In this document: piece after piece, positions 45,400-55,126 of the stretch
Layout of the letters: every line of letters begins with the position of its first letter
How positions within the stretch are numbered: the first letter of the stretch is position 1
NCBI RefSeq assembly: GCF_000766865.1
Contig: NZ_JNFA01000019.1
Span: forward strand, 333,305-397,304
Length of the DNA stretch: 64,000 nucleotides
Reading direction: 5' to 3'
Origin: Listeria booriae
GTDB taxonomy: Bacteria > Bacillota > Bacilli > Lactobacillales > Listeriaceae
Program-made: the position numbers and the translations under genes
The notes under the pieces: model-generated
The model's input: only the letters and a program-made list of their open reading frames with translations
Database searches by the model: none
What the model was told of the DNA's origin: nothing

Positions 45400-46272
45400 T
45401 TAATACCTCTCTTTTTTGTTTTTTACTTCTGTTAAAATTTGCAAGTAATGCTTATAGCGGAATGCGGCGATGTCTCCTGCTTCCACAGCGTCTTTTACGG
45501 CGCATTTCGGTTCGTTTTCATGACTGCAGCCGCGGAATTTGCATTCGCCACGGCGACGGTCGATTTCTGGAAAGCAAAATTGAAGGTTTTCCGTTGTTAA
45601 TTCGTCCATTTCGATGGAGCTAAAGCCTGGTGTGTCAGCGATAAAGCCATCACCTATCGTCATTAGTTCCACGTGACGCGTCGTATGTTTTCCGCGTCCC
45701 AACACCATCGAAATCACGCCTGTTTCAATGTCTAACTGCGGATTTAATGCGTTTAGCAAGGTCGATTTCCCAACACCTGACTGGCCTGCGATCACTGCAA
45801 TTTTCCCAGCGATAACGTCAAAAATAGCGTTTTTATCGAGTTCGGTATTCGTTAATAACACACGGTAGCCTGCTTCTTCGTAGATTGCCTTATATTCTTC
45901 TATCTCTGCTTTTCGGGCGTCATCTGCCAAATCCATTTTGCTAATACAAATGACTGGTTCAACGTCTTCTAATTCGATTGCCACCAAAAATCGGTCTGCT
46001 AAGTTCGTTGAAAAATCGGGTTCGACAGCAGAAAACACGAGCAATGCTAAGTCCACATTGGCAATTGGCGGGCGCACTAAAGCATTTTTGCGGGGCAGAA
46101 GTTCTAACACATAGCCTTCTTTTAAATTGTCCGCCTGAAATTCGACGTGATCGCCAACAAGCGGGGTCAATCCGCGTTTTCTAAAGTTTCCTCGCGCCCG
46201 ACATTGATAGGTTTTGCCATCTGAATATACGTAATAAAAACCGCTTAAAGCCTTCATAATTTGTCCTTCCAG
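45400..46272 (-). CDS. rsgA: Ribosome small-subunit GTPase RsgA
   Basis: RsgA (about 291 residues) is a circularly permuted GTPase for late 30S maturation. The N-terminal OB fold (KALSGFYYVYSDGKTYQCRARG) precedes the G domain with CISKMDL (G4), GQSGVGKSTLLNAL (G1) and DTPGFSS (G3). The zinc cluster lies in CKFRGCSHENEPKC. Start choice is uncertain. CTG at 46272 fits the usual N-terminus (xEGQI) and an AAGGTGA site; ATG at 46257 has a GGAAGGA site; the longest ATG at 46287 has none. Confidence 0.94.
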   Translation of the reverse strand: MEGQIMKALSGFYYVYSDGKTYQCRARGNFRKRGLTPLVGDHVEFQADNLKEGYVLELLPRKNALVRPPIANVDLALLVFSAVEPDFSTNLADRFLVAIELEDVEPVICISKMDLADDARKAEIEEYKAIYEEAGYRVLLTNTELDKNAIFDVIAGKIAVIAGQSGVGKSTLLNALNPQLDIETGVISMVLGRGKHTTRHVELMTIGDGFIADTPGFSSIEMDELTTENLQFCFPEIDRRRGECKFRGCSHENEPKCAVKDAVEAGDIAAFRYKHYLQILTEVKNKKERY

Positions 46273-46290
46273 AAAAGTCACCTTCATTTC

Positions 46291-48255
46291 TTAAGAATTT
46301 GGATAATCAATCGTTTCTTCTAAAATTACTGTGTTATCGCGAACGACTTTGTAACCGCCTTGTGTGCCTTCTTCAATGTCAAAACTTAGCGTTTCTGTCG
46401 TGTCTTTCGTAATATCCATTTCTTTATACGCCGTTGTCATGCTGTTGTTCTTGTCTTGAATATAGATTTGAATATGCTGTGGTACGAGTGGATCTGCGTT
46501 CGGATCTTCCGGTTCGTACGGAATGTTAATCGTCCGTTTCACCGTCTTCACTTCTTTTTCTTTCGGTCCTTTACTCATGACAACTTCTACTTTATCGCCT
46601 TTGTTCAGCGAAGCGCCAGCTTTTGGATTTTGCGAGATAACTTGACCTGCGCCAACGGTATCCGAGTATTCTTCTTTGCTTACTGTAATATCAATACCAT
46701 TTGAGCTAGCGTAATCATCCAAGCCAACTTGATTGAAGCCTGACAAGTCTTTTAGCGTCATCGGTTGCGGACCTTTACTTACTGTAAAACTTATTTCGGT
46801 ATCTGCTGCGACTACTTCGCTTCCTGCTGTTGGATCTTGCGAAATAATTGTTCCTGAATCAACGCTATCACTATATTCTTCTGTGTAGCTGACTTTTTTG
46901 TAGCCTTGCTGATCTAATACTTGCTTCACGCTGTCGTAGGATTTACCAGTATAGTCTTCAACGGTGATTTTCTTGGCGCCAATGCTGATGTATAAGTTAA
47001 CCGTGGCACCTTTTTCTTCTGCTGCGCCAATTTCTGGATCGGTTTCGATGATGTTTCCTTCGTCAATCTTGTCACTGTTTTTCTCGAACGTTTCTCCGAC
47101 GACAAAGCCTGCATCTTGCAATTTCTGAACGGCGGTTTCTTTCGTGTCATTAGCAACATTAGGAATCTTCACGGTTGCCGGTGGTCTACCCATCAGCCAT
47201 AATGCGACGATAATAATCGCAAAAAGGAAAACGACCGCTGAGATAATCCAAATTTTCTTCTTGTTGCTCTTTTTCTTTTTGACCGGCTTTTCTTCAACGG
47301 CTGGTTTTTCTTCGGCCGCTGCAGCTACGACGGTTTCATCTAAATTTTGCATCGCGTTTTTCGTTGCGATGATTGGAATGGTTTTTGTATCGCCATCTTC
47401 CATTGGAAAAACGTATTTTGCTTCGTTTTGCCGTTCTGGATTTAGCGCCGTTTTTAAATCAGCTTCCATTTCTTCTGCGGTTTGGTAGCGCAAAAATGGA
47501 TCTTTGGCTGTCGCGCGAATCACGATGTTTTCCAAGCTTTGTGGAATCTGTGGGTTCTGATCGCGAATTGACGGAATGCTAGCTTGTAAATGCTTGATAG
47601 CGATGGAAACGGCTGATTCGCCGTCATGTGGGACTTTTCCGGTGAGCAATTCATAGAGGACGATGCCGAGGGAATAGATGTCTGATTTTTGTGTGGCCAT
47701 TCCGCCGCGTGCTTGTTCTGGTGACAAATAATGCACAGAACCTAATAATGAGTTTGTTTGTGTAATCGATGTTTCGGAAAGTGCCATCGCGATACCGAAA
47801 TCCGTAATTTTGACTACGCCATCATGATCAATTAAGATGTTTTGCGGTTTTAAATCGCGATGAACGATATGTGCACTGTGTGCTACAGATACTGCCGATA
47901 CAATTTGTAGCATAATAGCCACAGCTTTTTCGAATGGGATTGGGTGATTTTCATTGATGTATTGCTTTAAATCCATTCCTTCTACGTATTCCATTACGAT
48001 GTAGTGCAAGTCATTTTCCTCGCCTACATCGTAAATGCTAACAATGTTCGGATGCACTAAGCTCGTTGCCGACTGTGCTTCGCGCTGGAAACGACGTATC
48101 AAGTTGCTTTCGTCCGCTAAATCAATGCGTAAGACTTTTACCGCTACGTCGCGATCAAGAATCATGTCATGTGCAAGAAAAACATTGGCCATTCCGCCGC
48201 CACCGATTGCGCTGACTACTTTATAACGGTCATTTATTCGCTTGCCAATCATCAT
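46291..48255 (-). CDS. prkC: PASTA-domain Ser/Thr protein kinase
   Basis: PrkC/Stk1-type membrane kinase, 654 residues. The cytosolic kinase domain spans about 10-270 (GGGGMANVFLAHD, HRDLKPQNILI, KITDFGIA). A linker and a transmembrane helix near 335-357 (IWIISAVVFLFAIIIVALWLM) follow. Three extracellular PASTA repeats (about 365-565) bind muropeptides or lipid II, and a C-terminal beta domain ends the protein. The ATG overlaps the stp stop by four bases. Confidence 0.97.
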   Translation of the reverse strand: MMIGKRINDRYKVVSAIGGGGMANVFLAHDMILDRDVAVKVLRIDLADESNLIRRFQREAQSATSLVHPNIVSIYDVGEENDLHYIVMEYVEGMDLKQYINENHPIPFEKAVAIMLQIVSAVSVAHSAHIVHRDLKPQNILIDHDGVVKITDFGIAMALSETSITQTNSLLGSVHYLSPEQARGGMATQKSDIYSLGIVLYELLTGKVPHDGESAVSIAIKHLQASIPSIRDQNPQIPQSLENIVIRATAKDPFLRYQTAEEMEADLKTALNPERQNEAKYVFPMEDGDTKTIPIIATKNAMQNLDETVVAAAAEEKPAVEEKPVKKKKSNKKKIWIISAVVFLFAIIIVALWLMGRPPATVKIPNVANDTKETAVQKLQDAGFVVGETFEKNSDKIDEGNIIETDPEIGAAEEKGATVNLYISIGAKKITVEDYTGKSYDSVKQVLDQQGYKKVSYTEEYSDSVDSGTIISQDPTAGSEVVAADTEISFTVSKGPQPMTLKDLSGFNQVGLDDYASSNGIDITVSKEEYSDTVGAGQVISQNPKAGASLNKGDKVEVVMSKGPKEKEVKTVKRTINIPYEPEDPNADPLVPQHIQIYIQDKNNSMTTAYKEMDITKDTTETLSFDIEEGTQGGYKVVRDNTVILEETIDYPNS

Positions 48256-49010
48256 GATGCATCCCTACCCTTCTCCCCTAAATTCCGCTCTAAAAGCAAG
48301 ACCGTAATATTGTCTTCTCCGCCGTTCGCATTGGCTTTGGAGATGAAAATATCGGCCTTTTCTGCCAACGTTCGCTTGCTCGTCAAAATAGCTTCGATTT
48401 CTTGTTCGGTCAACATGTTGGAAAGCCCGTCAGAACAAAGCAATAATTGGTCTTTTGGTTGAAATGGCAAAATAAAGACATCGGTTTCGACGTTGCCTTC
48501 AATGCCTAGTGCGCGAAGTAAAATGTTTTTACGCGGATGATTTTGCGCAGCTTCTTTTGAAATTTCGCCTTTGCGGACGAGTTCATTCACAAGCGAGTGA
48601 TCTTCGGTTAACTGTTCTAATACACCATTTTTCATTAAATAACCACGACTATCGCCAACGTTCGCAACGATGATTTGACTATTTGAAAAAATGGCAGCAA
48701 CAAGCGTCGTACCCATTCCTTGTAATGTAGCTTCTTGTTTTGCGTGGGCTACGATTTCGGCATTGACTGCTTGAATCGCCTCGCGAAACCAAACTTCGAT
48801 TTGAGCCGCTGTTTGCATCTCGGAAACCTCTTGCCACATTTCGCTAAGCAATCGCACAGCCATTTCGCTTGCAACGTCCCCAGCGCGGTGTCCTCCCATG
48901 CCATCAGCGACAATAACGAGCGGATTTCCTAATTTGTTCTCGAAAATACCACCGTTGTCTTCGTTATGATTTCTTATTTTTCCTCTGTCTGTTCTAAATT
49001 CTGCATGCAT
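48252..49010 (-). CDS. stp: PP2C-type Ser/Thr phosphatase
   Basis: Stp (252 residues) reverses PrkC phosphorylation. PP2C motifs are complete: TDRGKIRNHNEDNGG, VADGMGGHRAGDVAS, VGDSRGYL, TEDHSLVNELV, LCSDGLSNML and ANGGEDNITVLLL, giving the metal-binding Asp residues. I start at the second ATG, which is 8 nt from GAGGTG; the first is only 2 nt away. Coupled to prkC by ATGA. Confidence 0.96.
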   Translation of the reverse strand: MHAEFRTDRGKIRNHNEDNGGIFENKLGNPLVIVADGMGGHRAGDVASEMAVRLLSEMWQEVSEMQTAAQIEVWFREAIQAVNAEIVAHAKQEATLQGMGTTLVAAIFSNSQIIVANVGDSRGYLMKNGVLEQLTEDHSLVNELVRKGEISKEAAQNHPRKNILLRALGIEGNVETDVFILPFQPKDQLLLCSDGLSNMLTEQEIEAILTSKRTLAEKADIFISKANANGGEDNITVLLLERNLGEKGRDAS

Positions 49011-49069
49011 CTGCATTACACCTCACAAAATGCCAGAATAGGCGTGGAAATAGCCATTCTATAGCTTAT

Positions 49070-50404
49070 TTAATTCGTTTTTTTACGAAACGATGCGATG
49101 AAAAAGCCATCACTTCCAATGTCAGTTGGCACTAATTCCAAGTAATCTGCTTTTACGTAAGCTTGCATTTTCTCTGGAAGTTGTACGCGTTCTAACTGGA
49201 ATTCGGGATGTGTTTGTAAGAAAGCTTCGACAACACCACGATTTTCCTGTTGATCGATCGTACACGTGCTATATACTAATATACCATTTTCTTTAAGCAA
49301 AGTGCTAACCTCGGCTAAAATTGCTTCTTGAATTCGTGCCAAATTCACGACATCTGCTTCGGTTTTGCTATATTTAATGTCCGGTTTACGGCGCAAAACA
49401 CCAAAGCCAGAACACGGCGCATCTACTAAAACACGGTCAAAACTCGCCGCTTCGAATTGTTCGGTCGCTTTTCTTGCGTCTAGCACTTCGGTTGTGATGT
49501 TTGTTAAGTCGAGACGTTTCGCGGCTTTGTTCACGAGTTTTGTTTTGTGTGGATGAATGTCTAATGCGATAATTTCGCCGGTGTTATGCATTTTTTCGCC
49601 GATATGCGTTGTTTTACCGCCAGGTGCGGAACATGCGTCTAGAACACGTAAGCCGTCTTCGAGTTGCAGCGCGTGAGCAACGAGCATGGAGCTTTCGTCT
49701 TGAATTGTGCAACGGCCGTTATGATAGGCTTGCGTTTCAGCGATGGAGCCTTTTTCCATCATGAGCGCTTCTGGAATGTATGGATTTTGCTCGGTTTCGA
49801 TGCCTTGTGCGGAAAGTTCAGCTTGGAGTTCGGCGACGGTCACTTTGTTTTCGTTGACACGCACGCTTTGTGATGGTGCTTCCATGAAAGAAAGCCCGAT
49901 TTCGCGTGTTTTTTCAGCACCAAATTGTGCAATCCAGCGTTTTGCAAGCCATGTTGGTAAACTCGTTTCGACCGCGATGCGTGTTGTTTCGTCGGTAATA
50001 TCCTCGATTTTTGGTACACCTTTACGGATGACATTACGCAAAACACCGTTGACGAACTTAGTTACGCCTTCGTGTCCGCGGTCTCGCGCGATTTCGCCTG
50101 CTTCATGCAAAATGGCATGCTCTGGTACTTTGTCTAAAAAAGTTAATTGATACACGGAAAGGCGCAGTAAATTAAGCACCCAGTTTTCCGGTGTTTTTTT
50201 CAAGAATGGTGCTAAGTAGAAATCAAGCGTGATGCGGCGTTGGGTCGTGCCGTAAACAAGCTCGGTTAATAACGCGCGGTCCATTGGGTTTAAGTCGCTT
50301 TTTTTCAGTGCGTCATTGATTAGTAGATGACTAAATGATTGATTGTTCTCGATTTTTTCAATTAAGTCTAGTGCAATTTCGCGCACTGTTTCTGGTTTTT
50401 TCAT
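49070..50404 (-). CDS. rsmB: 16S rRNA (cytosine967-C5)-methyltransferase
   Basis: RsmB/Sun (444 residues) methylates C967 of 16S rRNA. The N-terminal NusB-like helical domain (residues 1-140) precedes the SAM-binding domain with DACSAPGGKTTHIGE, VDAPCSGFGVLRRKPDIK and the catalytic Cys in YSTCTIDQQEN. The start overlaps the fmt stop by four bases. Confidence 0.96.
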   Translation of the reverse strand: MKKPETVREIALDLIEKIENNQSFSHLLINDALKKSDLNPMDRALLTELVYGTTQRRITLDFYLAPFLKKTPENWVLNLLRLSVYQLTFLDKVPEHAILHEAGEIARDRGHEGVTKFVNGVLRNVIRKGVPKIEDITDETTRIAVETSLPTWLAKRWIAQFGAEKTREIGLSFMEAPSQSVRVNENKVTVAELQAELSAQGIETEQNPYIPEALMMEKGSIAETQAYHNGRCTIQDESSMLVAHALQLEDGLRVLDACSAPGGKTTHIGEKMHNTGEIIALDIHPHKTKLVNKAAKRLDLTNITTEVLDARKATEQFEAASFDRVLVDAPCSGFGVLRRKPDIKYSKTEADVVNLARIQEAILAEVSTLLKENGILVYSTCTIDQQENRGVVEAFLQTHPEFQLERVQLPEKMQAYVKADYLELVPTDIGSDGFFIASFRKKTN

Positions 50405-51345
50405 AAGTCACCGAACCTTGTTTCTGTATTTAACTGCTGCCCGGCTCCCGCCATATAGTCAGCCACAGCCATTTTTTGTTTTCCTGCTGGTTGGACGATT
50501 TCTGGAACAATCACGGTTTTATCGCCTGTTGCAATGGCAAAATCGTGTTTTGTTGTCCGCGCCACTTGTCCTGCTGGTAAAACGGTATCCGTTTCTTCCA
50601 AATGTGCCTGCCAAATTTTAAAATTATTTCCGTCAAGCGTGGTATAAGCCACTGGCCACGGCGAAAGTCCGCGAATATGATTGAAAATCGCGCGTCCATC
50701 TCGTGTCCAATCAATTTTTTCTTGCTCGCGTTTAATATTCGGCGCAAACGTTACGTTTTCTGGATTTTGCGGTTCCGGTGTAATTTTCCCAGCTAGAAGA
50801 TCTGGCAATGTGTCCATCAAAAGCGACGCACCAACCTCACTCAGCTTCTCAAACATCGTTCCCACATTATCCTCATCCGTAATCGGAATGCTGCGTCGCG
50901 CTAACATATCGCCTGCGTCCAGCTTCTCCACCATGTACATAATCGTAACGCCCGTCTCCGTTTTCCCATCCAAAATCGCATAATGCACCGGCGCACCACC
51001 ACGATATTCCGGCAGAAGCGAGGCGTGCACGTTAATACAGCCATGTTTCGGCGCTTCCAACAACACATTCGGCAAAATCTGCCCATAAGCCGCCGTCACG
51101 ATCAAATCCGCACCAAGACCAATCAATGTCGCAAGCTCCTCCGAGTCCCGCAACTTCTCCGGTTGATACACAGGAATCCCTCGCGCCACAGCTGCCTCCT
51201 TCACTGGTGGCGGCGTCAACACACGCTTACGCCCCACCGCACGATCCGGCTGCGTCACAACCGCAATCACCTCATATTGATCCGCCACTTCATTTAAAAC
51301 AGGCACCGAAAAAGCCGGCGTTCCCATAAAAATTATTTTCGTCAT
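50401..51345 (-). CDS. fmt: Methionyl-tRNA formyltransferase
   Basis: Fmt (314 residues) formylates initiator Met-tRNA. The catalytic domain has IIFMGTPAFSVPVL, CINVHASLLPEYRGGAPVHYAI and MVEKLDAGDML. The C-terminal OB-like domain ends in KQKMAVADYMAG. It lies between priA and rsmB as in other bacilli. Confidence 0.97.
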   Translation of the reverse strand: MTKIIFMGTPAFSVPVLNEVADQYEVIAVVTQPDRAVGRKRVLTPPPVKEAAVARGIPVYQPEKLRDSEELATLIGLGADLIVTAAYGQILPNVLLEAPKHGCINVHASLLPEYRGGAPVHYAILDGKTETGVTIMYMVEKLDAGDMLARRSIPITDEDNVGTMFEKLSEVGASLLMDTLPDLLAGKITPEPQNPENVTFAPNIKREQEKIDWTRDGRAIFNHIRGLSPWPVAYTTLDGNNFKIWQAHLEETDTVLPAGQVARTTKHDFAIATGDKTVIVPEIVQPAGKQKMAVADYMAGAGQQLNTETRFGDL

Positions 51346-51358
51346 GCTCCTATCTCCT

Positions 51359-53761
51359 TTACATCATCACAAACGGCTGTACATCCATCGTGATCGTCAG
51401 TCCTTTGACTTGCTCTTTTTGATAGTGTTGCAAAATATTTTTAAGTTCCGCGTTTAGTTGCGGCTCCACTTTATATTTAATAATGCATTGATAGCGATAT
51501 TTATTCTTAATCCGCGCAATCGAACTTGGCACAGGCCCTAAAATAATCGCATCAGGCCCCAACTTTCCTTGCAAAAATTGCGTGATTTCCTGAATCGTCC
51601 GCACGGCTTTCATCTCATTTTCATCGCTCACATTAATCAGCGTCAAATAATAAAATGGCGGATACGATCCCATTTTGCGAACACGCATTTCATGATGGTA
51701 AAACCCTAAATAATCATGCATTTTCGCGTATTGAATACTGTAATGTTCCGGATTGTAACTCTGCACAATCACTTCCCCAGTCAACAGATGCCGTCCAGCT
51801 CGCCCACTTACCTGCGTCAACAACTGAAACGTTTTTTCCGAAGCTCGAAAATCCGGCAGATGCAACATCGTGTCTGCATTTAACACACCGACCAACGTAA
51901 TATCCGGGAAATCAAGCCCTTTGGCAATCATTTGCGTCCCGAGTAACACATCGGCTTCTTTATCACGAAACTGATTTAACAGTTTTTCATGCGAACCTTT
52001 TTTCGACGTCGTATCGACATCCATCCGAATCACGCGTGCCTCCGGAATTAATTTGGCGAGACTTTCTTGTACTTTTTGCGTTCCTGTTCCGAAATAACGA
52101 ATTTGCTCGCTCTCACAACTCGGACAATGGTGTGGCACCGCTTCTTGATAGCCGCAATAGTGGCATTTCATCTGATTATGCGCCTGATGATACGTCAGCG
52201 AAATACTGCAATTCGGGCATTCCACCACATAACCACAATCGCGACACATCACAAACGACGAGTACCCGCGCCGATTCAGCAACAATACAACTTGTTCTTT
52301 CTTCGCCAAACGCTCCTTGATTTTCTCCAACAATACCGCAGAAAACTCCGTCCGATTCTCGTTTCGCAATTCCTCACTCATATCGACAACCGTAACTTCT
52401 GGAAGCGCCGAATCATTCACACGCGTCGGCAATTCCAGCAATGTATACCGCTTTTTCCCAGCTCGCGCAAATGACTCCAAAGACGGCGTCGCACTACCAA
52501 GCACAACTGGACAACCATGTCGCTTCGCCCGCTCAATCGCCACGTCCCGCGCATGATACCGCGGATTATCTTCTTGTTTATAGCTCGTTTCATGCTCTTC
52601 ATCAATAATAATAATACCTAAATTCATAAACGGGGCAAAAACCGCAGAACGCGCCCCAACAACGACTTTGGCTTTTCCTTGCTCAATTTTGCGCCATTCA
52701 TCGTATTTCTCGCCCGCCGAAAGCGCACTGTGAAGCACCGCAACTTGTTTACCAAAACGACTCTTAAATCGCTCCACCATCTGCGGCGTCAGTGCAATCT
52801 CAGGCACGAGTACAATCGCTTCTTTCCCTTCCGCCAAAACAGCTTCAATCGACTGCAAATAAATCTCTGTTTTTCCGCTTCCGGTCACGCCGTACAAAAG
52901 AAATGTCTCCTGATTCCCCGTTTGCGCAGAATTCACAATCGCATCCCGAGCTGCCTGCTGATCCGGCAACAACGGCAACGGCTTACTCGCCTCAAAATCA
53001 TGATTCTCATAGGGATCACGCGACACATGCTGATCGAAAATTTCAATCAAACCAAGCGAAGCCACCTTCTGAATCGTGGCATCCGTTGTCTGCACACGTT
53101 CCCGCAATTCTTTCACCGTAATGTAATCCCCATCAAACACTTGGAAAAACTGCAAAATCTTAATCTGCGCTTTGGCCGATTTCGAAAGTCCCGCGATGGC
53201 ATCCTCTAATTGTTGCACCGAACAAAGCGAGCGCACAGCGCGCATCGTCTTTTTCGTCACTTTCGTTTTCACTTGATACACAAGATCCACCGTGCCGTTT
53301 TTGAGCCATTTTTGCAAAGTTGGTAAAGCGCCGAGCTGTTCTGCTTTTTTCCAATCCATCGTTTCATAGCCTTCAAAAAGCCGTTCTGCCTCATCGTTCG
53401 CCGTATCTAGCAACACAAAATACTTCTCATATTTCGCCCGCAACGCAGCAGGTAACATCGCCTGATACGCCGTAATGCGGTAAGCTAGCGTTTCTTCGGC
53501 AATCCAATCTCCAAGCGACAACAATTCCTCATTAATCACCGGCGCCAAATCCATCATTTCCCGAATCTCTTTTAATTTCGAGAACTCGCTCGAATCAGAC
53601 GTCCCCACGACAAATCCTTGCAACGCCCGATTTCCAAAAGGAACCGATACCCGCATACCAGGACAAACAATATCGCGCCAAGCTTCGGGAATCAAGTAAT
53701 CAAATGGGCGGTCAACTTGCATCGCTGGCACATCCACAATAACTTGGGCTATTTTTTGCAT
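51359..53761 (-). CDS. priA: Primosomal replication restart helicase PriA
   Basis: PriA (800 residues) reloads the replisome at stalled forks. The N-terminal 3'-DNA-binding domain (VIVDVPAMQVDRPFDYLIP) precedes helicase motifs GVTGSGKTEIYLQ, IDEEHETSYKQE and GSATPSLES. Two zinc sites lie within C-x2-C pairs near residue 520-560 (MCRDCGYVVECPNC, CHYCGY, CPSCES), then QVSGRAGR. It starts 1 bp after the coaBC stop. Confidence 0.97.
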   Translation of the reverse strand: MQKIAQVIVDVPAMQVDRPFDYLIPEAWRDIVCPGMRVSVPFGNRALQGFVVGTSDSSEFSKLKEIREMMDLAPVINEELLSLGDWIAEETLAYRITAYQAMLPAALRAKYEKYFVLLDTANDEAERLFEGYETMDWKKAEQLGALPTLQKWLKNGTVDLVYQVKTKVTKKTMRAVRSLCSVQQLEDAIAGLSKSAKAQIKILQFFQVFDGDYITVKELRERVQTTDATIQKVASLGLIEIFDQHVSRDPYENHDFEASKPLPLLPDQQAARDAIVNSAQTGNQETFLLYGVTGSGKTEIYLQSIEAVLAEGKEAIVLVPEIALTPQMVERFKSRFGKQVAVLHSALSAGEKYDEWRKIEQGKAKVVVGARSAVFAPFMNLGIIIIDEEHETSYKQEDNPRYHARDVAIERAKRHGCPVVLGSATPSLESFARAGKKRYTLLELPTRVNDSALPEVTVVDMSEELRNENRTEFSAVLLEKIKERLAKKEQVVLLLNRRGYSSFVMCRDCGYVVECPNCSISLTYHQAHNQMKCHYCGYQEAVPHHCPSCESEQIRYFGTGTQKVQESLAKLIPEARVIRMDVDTTSKKGSHEKLLNQFRDKEADVLLGTQMIAKGLDFPDITLVGVLNADTMLHLPDFRASEKTFQLLTQVSGRAGRHLLTGEVIVQSYNPEHYSIQYAKMHDYLGFYHHEMRVRKMGSYPPFYYLTLINVSDENEMKAVRTIQEITQFLQGKLGPDAIILGPVPSSIARIKNKYRYQCIIKYKVEPQLNAELKNILQHYQKEQVKGLTITMDVQPFVMM

Positions 53762-53762
53762 A

Positions 53763-54968
53763 TTACTTTTCCTCCAAAAAACGCGCGGCTTGTTCTATAA
53801 TTTCGCGCGCTACCTCTTGTTTTGACAATAACGGGAAAACTGTCTCGGCATCATCATGGCCGTAAAAAGTCACCTGATTCGTATCCACACCAAAACCAGC
53901 ACCTATTTGCGCCACATTATTTGCTACAATCATGTCTGCGTTTTTGCTATGCAGTTTTTTCAGCGCATTCTCTTTTACATTTTGCGTTTCTGCGGCAAAG
54001 CCAATCACGACTTGCGTGTCACGCTTATTCTGCCCGATTTCCGCCAAAATATCTTTCGTGCGTACCATCTCAATCGCGAAATCGCCCGGTTGCTTCTTGA
54101 TTTTATGTTCATGAATCACTTTTGGCGTATAATCTGCCACTGCGGCACTCATCACAAAAATGTCCGCCGAATCTTGATGTTTCATCACCTCATCGTACAT
54201 TTCCTGCGCCGTCTCGATATAATGCACCGCGACACCGTGTGGCACTGGCAACTTCGTCGATGACGTCACCAACACGACCTCCGCGCCATAACGCGCCGCT
54301 GTTTCCGCAACCGCAAAGCCCATTTTGCCCGTCGAATGATTCGTAAAATAACGCACCGGATCAAGCTTTTCAATCGTTGCTCCCGCTGTAATCACGACTT
54401 TCCGTCCAGCAAGCGTCGTATTCTTCTCCGTAAAATAAGCCGTCAAGTGCCCAACAATCCGTTCAGGCTCTTCCAAACGCCCGCGTCCAACGTAACCGCA
54501 AGCCAAATAACCCTCGCTCGGCTCAATAAAACGAACCCCGTCCGCGTACAGCTGGTTAATATTCCGAACTACCGCTGGATGCGCAATCATATGCACATTC
54601 ATCGCTGGCGCCACCCAAATCGGCGCTTCTGTCGCAAGCAACGTCGTCGTCACCATATCATCCGCAATCCCGTTCGCCATTTTGCCAATCACATTCGCCG
54701 TCGCTGGCGCCACAATCACTAAATCCGCCCAGTCCGCCAAATTGATATGCGCCACAACGCCAGAATCCTTCTCATCAAAAGTATCTGTGTACACATCATT
54801 GCGCGACAATACTTGAAACGATAACGGCGGCACAAACTCCTGCGCACTCTTCGTCATCATCACTTTCACATTCGCGCCTGCCTGCGTCAATTTACTCGTA
54901 AGCGCGACAGCTTTATAAACAGCGATTCCACCCGAAACCGCGAGTAAGATATTTTTTCCATTCAACAT
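53763..54968 (-). CDS. coaBC: Bifunctional phosphopantothenoylcysteine decarboxylase/synthetase
   Basis: CoaBC (401 residues) performs two steps of coenzyme A synthesis. The FMN-dependent CoaC part (1-185) has ILLAVSGGIAVYKAV, PATANVIGKMANGIADDMV and PAMNVHM. The CTP-dependent CoaB part has ITAGATIEKLDPVRYFTNHSTGKMG and ADMIVAN. The ATG at 54968 has AGAGGTGA upstream. A -10 TATAAT lies just upstream, and the genes expected before it in Listeria (gmk, rpoZ) are absent. Confidence 0.97.
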   Translation of the reverse strand: MLNGKNILLAVSGGIAVYKAVALTSKLTQAGANVKVMMTKSAQEFVPPLSFQVLSRNDVYTDTFDEKDSGVVAHINLADWADLVIVAPATANVIGKMANGIADDMVTTTLLATEAPIWVAPAMNVHMIAHPAVVRNINQLYADGVRFIEPSEGYLACGYVGRGRLEEPERIVGHLTAYFTEKNTTLAGRKVVITAGATIEKLDPVRYFTNHSTGKMGFAVAETAARYGAEVVLVTSSTKLPVPHGVAVHYIETAQEMYDEVMKHQDSADIFVMSAAVADYTPKVIHEHKIKKQPGDFAIEMVRTKDILAEIGQNKRDTQVVIGFAAETQNVKENALKKLHSKNADMIVANNVAQIGAGFGVDTNQVTFYGHDDAETVFPLLSKQEVAREIIEQAARFLEEK

Positions 54969-54996
54969 CTCGGTCACCTCTTTCACCTTCCCGTTA

Positions 54997-55002
54997 ATTA
55001 TA
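54997..55002 (-). promoter_or_regulatory. -10 element of the coaBC operon promoter
   Basis: A perfect TATAAT on the minus strand 28 bp before the coaBC start, with a T-rich but non-consensus -35 region. It would drive the whole coaBC-to-lipoprotein operon. Confidence 0.6.
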
Positions 55003-55047
55003 CCGTTTTAATGCTTGAAAAAACAGTGTTGTGAGTTAGAAAGATAA

Positions 55048-55098
55048 AGAAAAAGCTAGGGATCAGGTTTTTGCTTCACCGATTCCTAGCTTTGCTTA
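55048..55098 (-). terminator. Terminator of the DUF1254/SulP operon
   Basis: Stem AAAGCTAGG-ATC / GAT-CCTAGCTTT with TTTTTCTTT tail on the minus strand, about 30 bp after the last operon gene and before the coaBC promoter. Confidence 0.85.
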
Positions 55099-55126
55099 TC
55101 ATTTTTCTTTAGAATATATCCTATTT

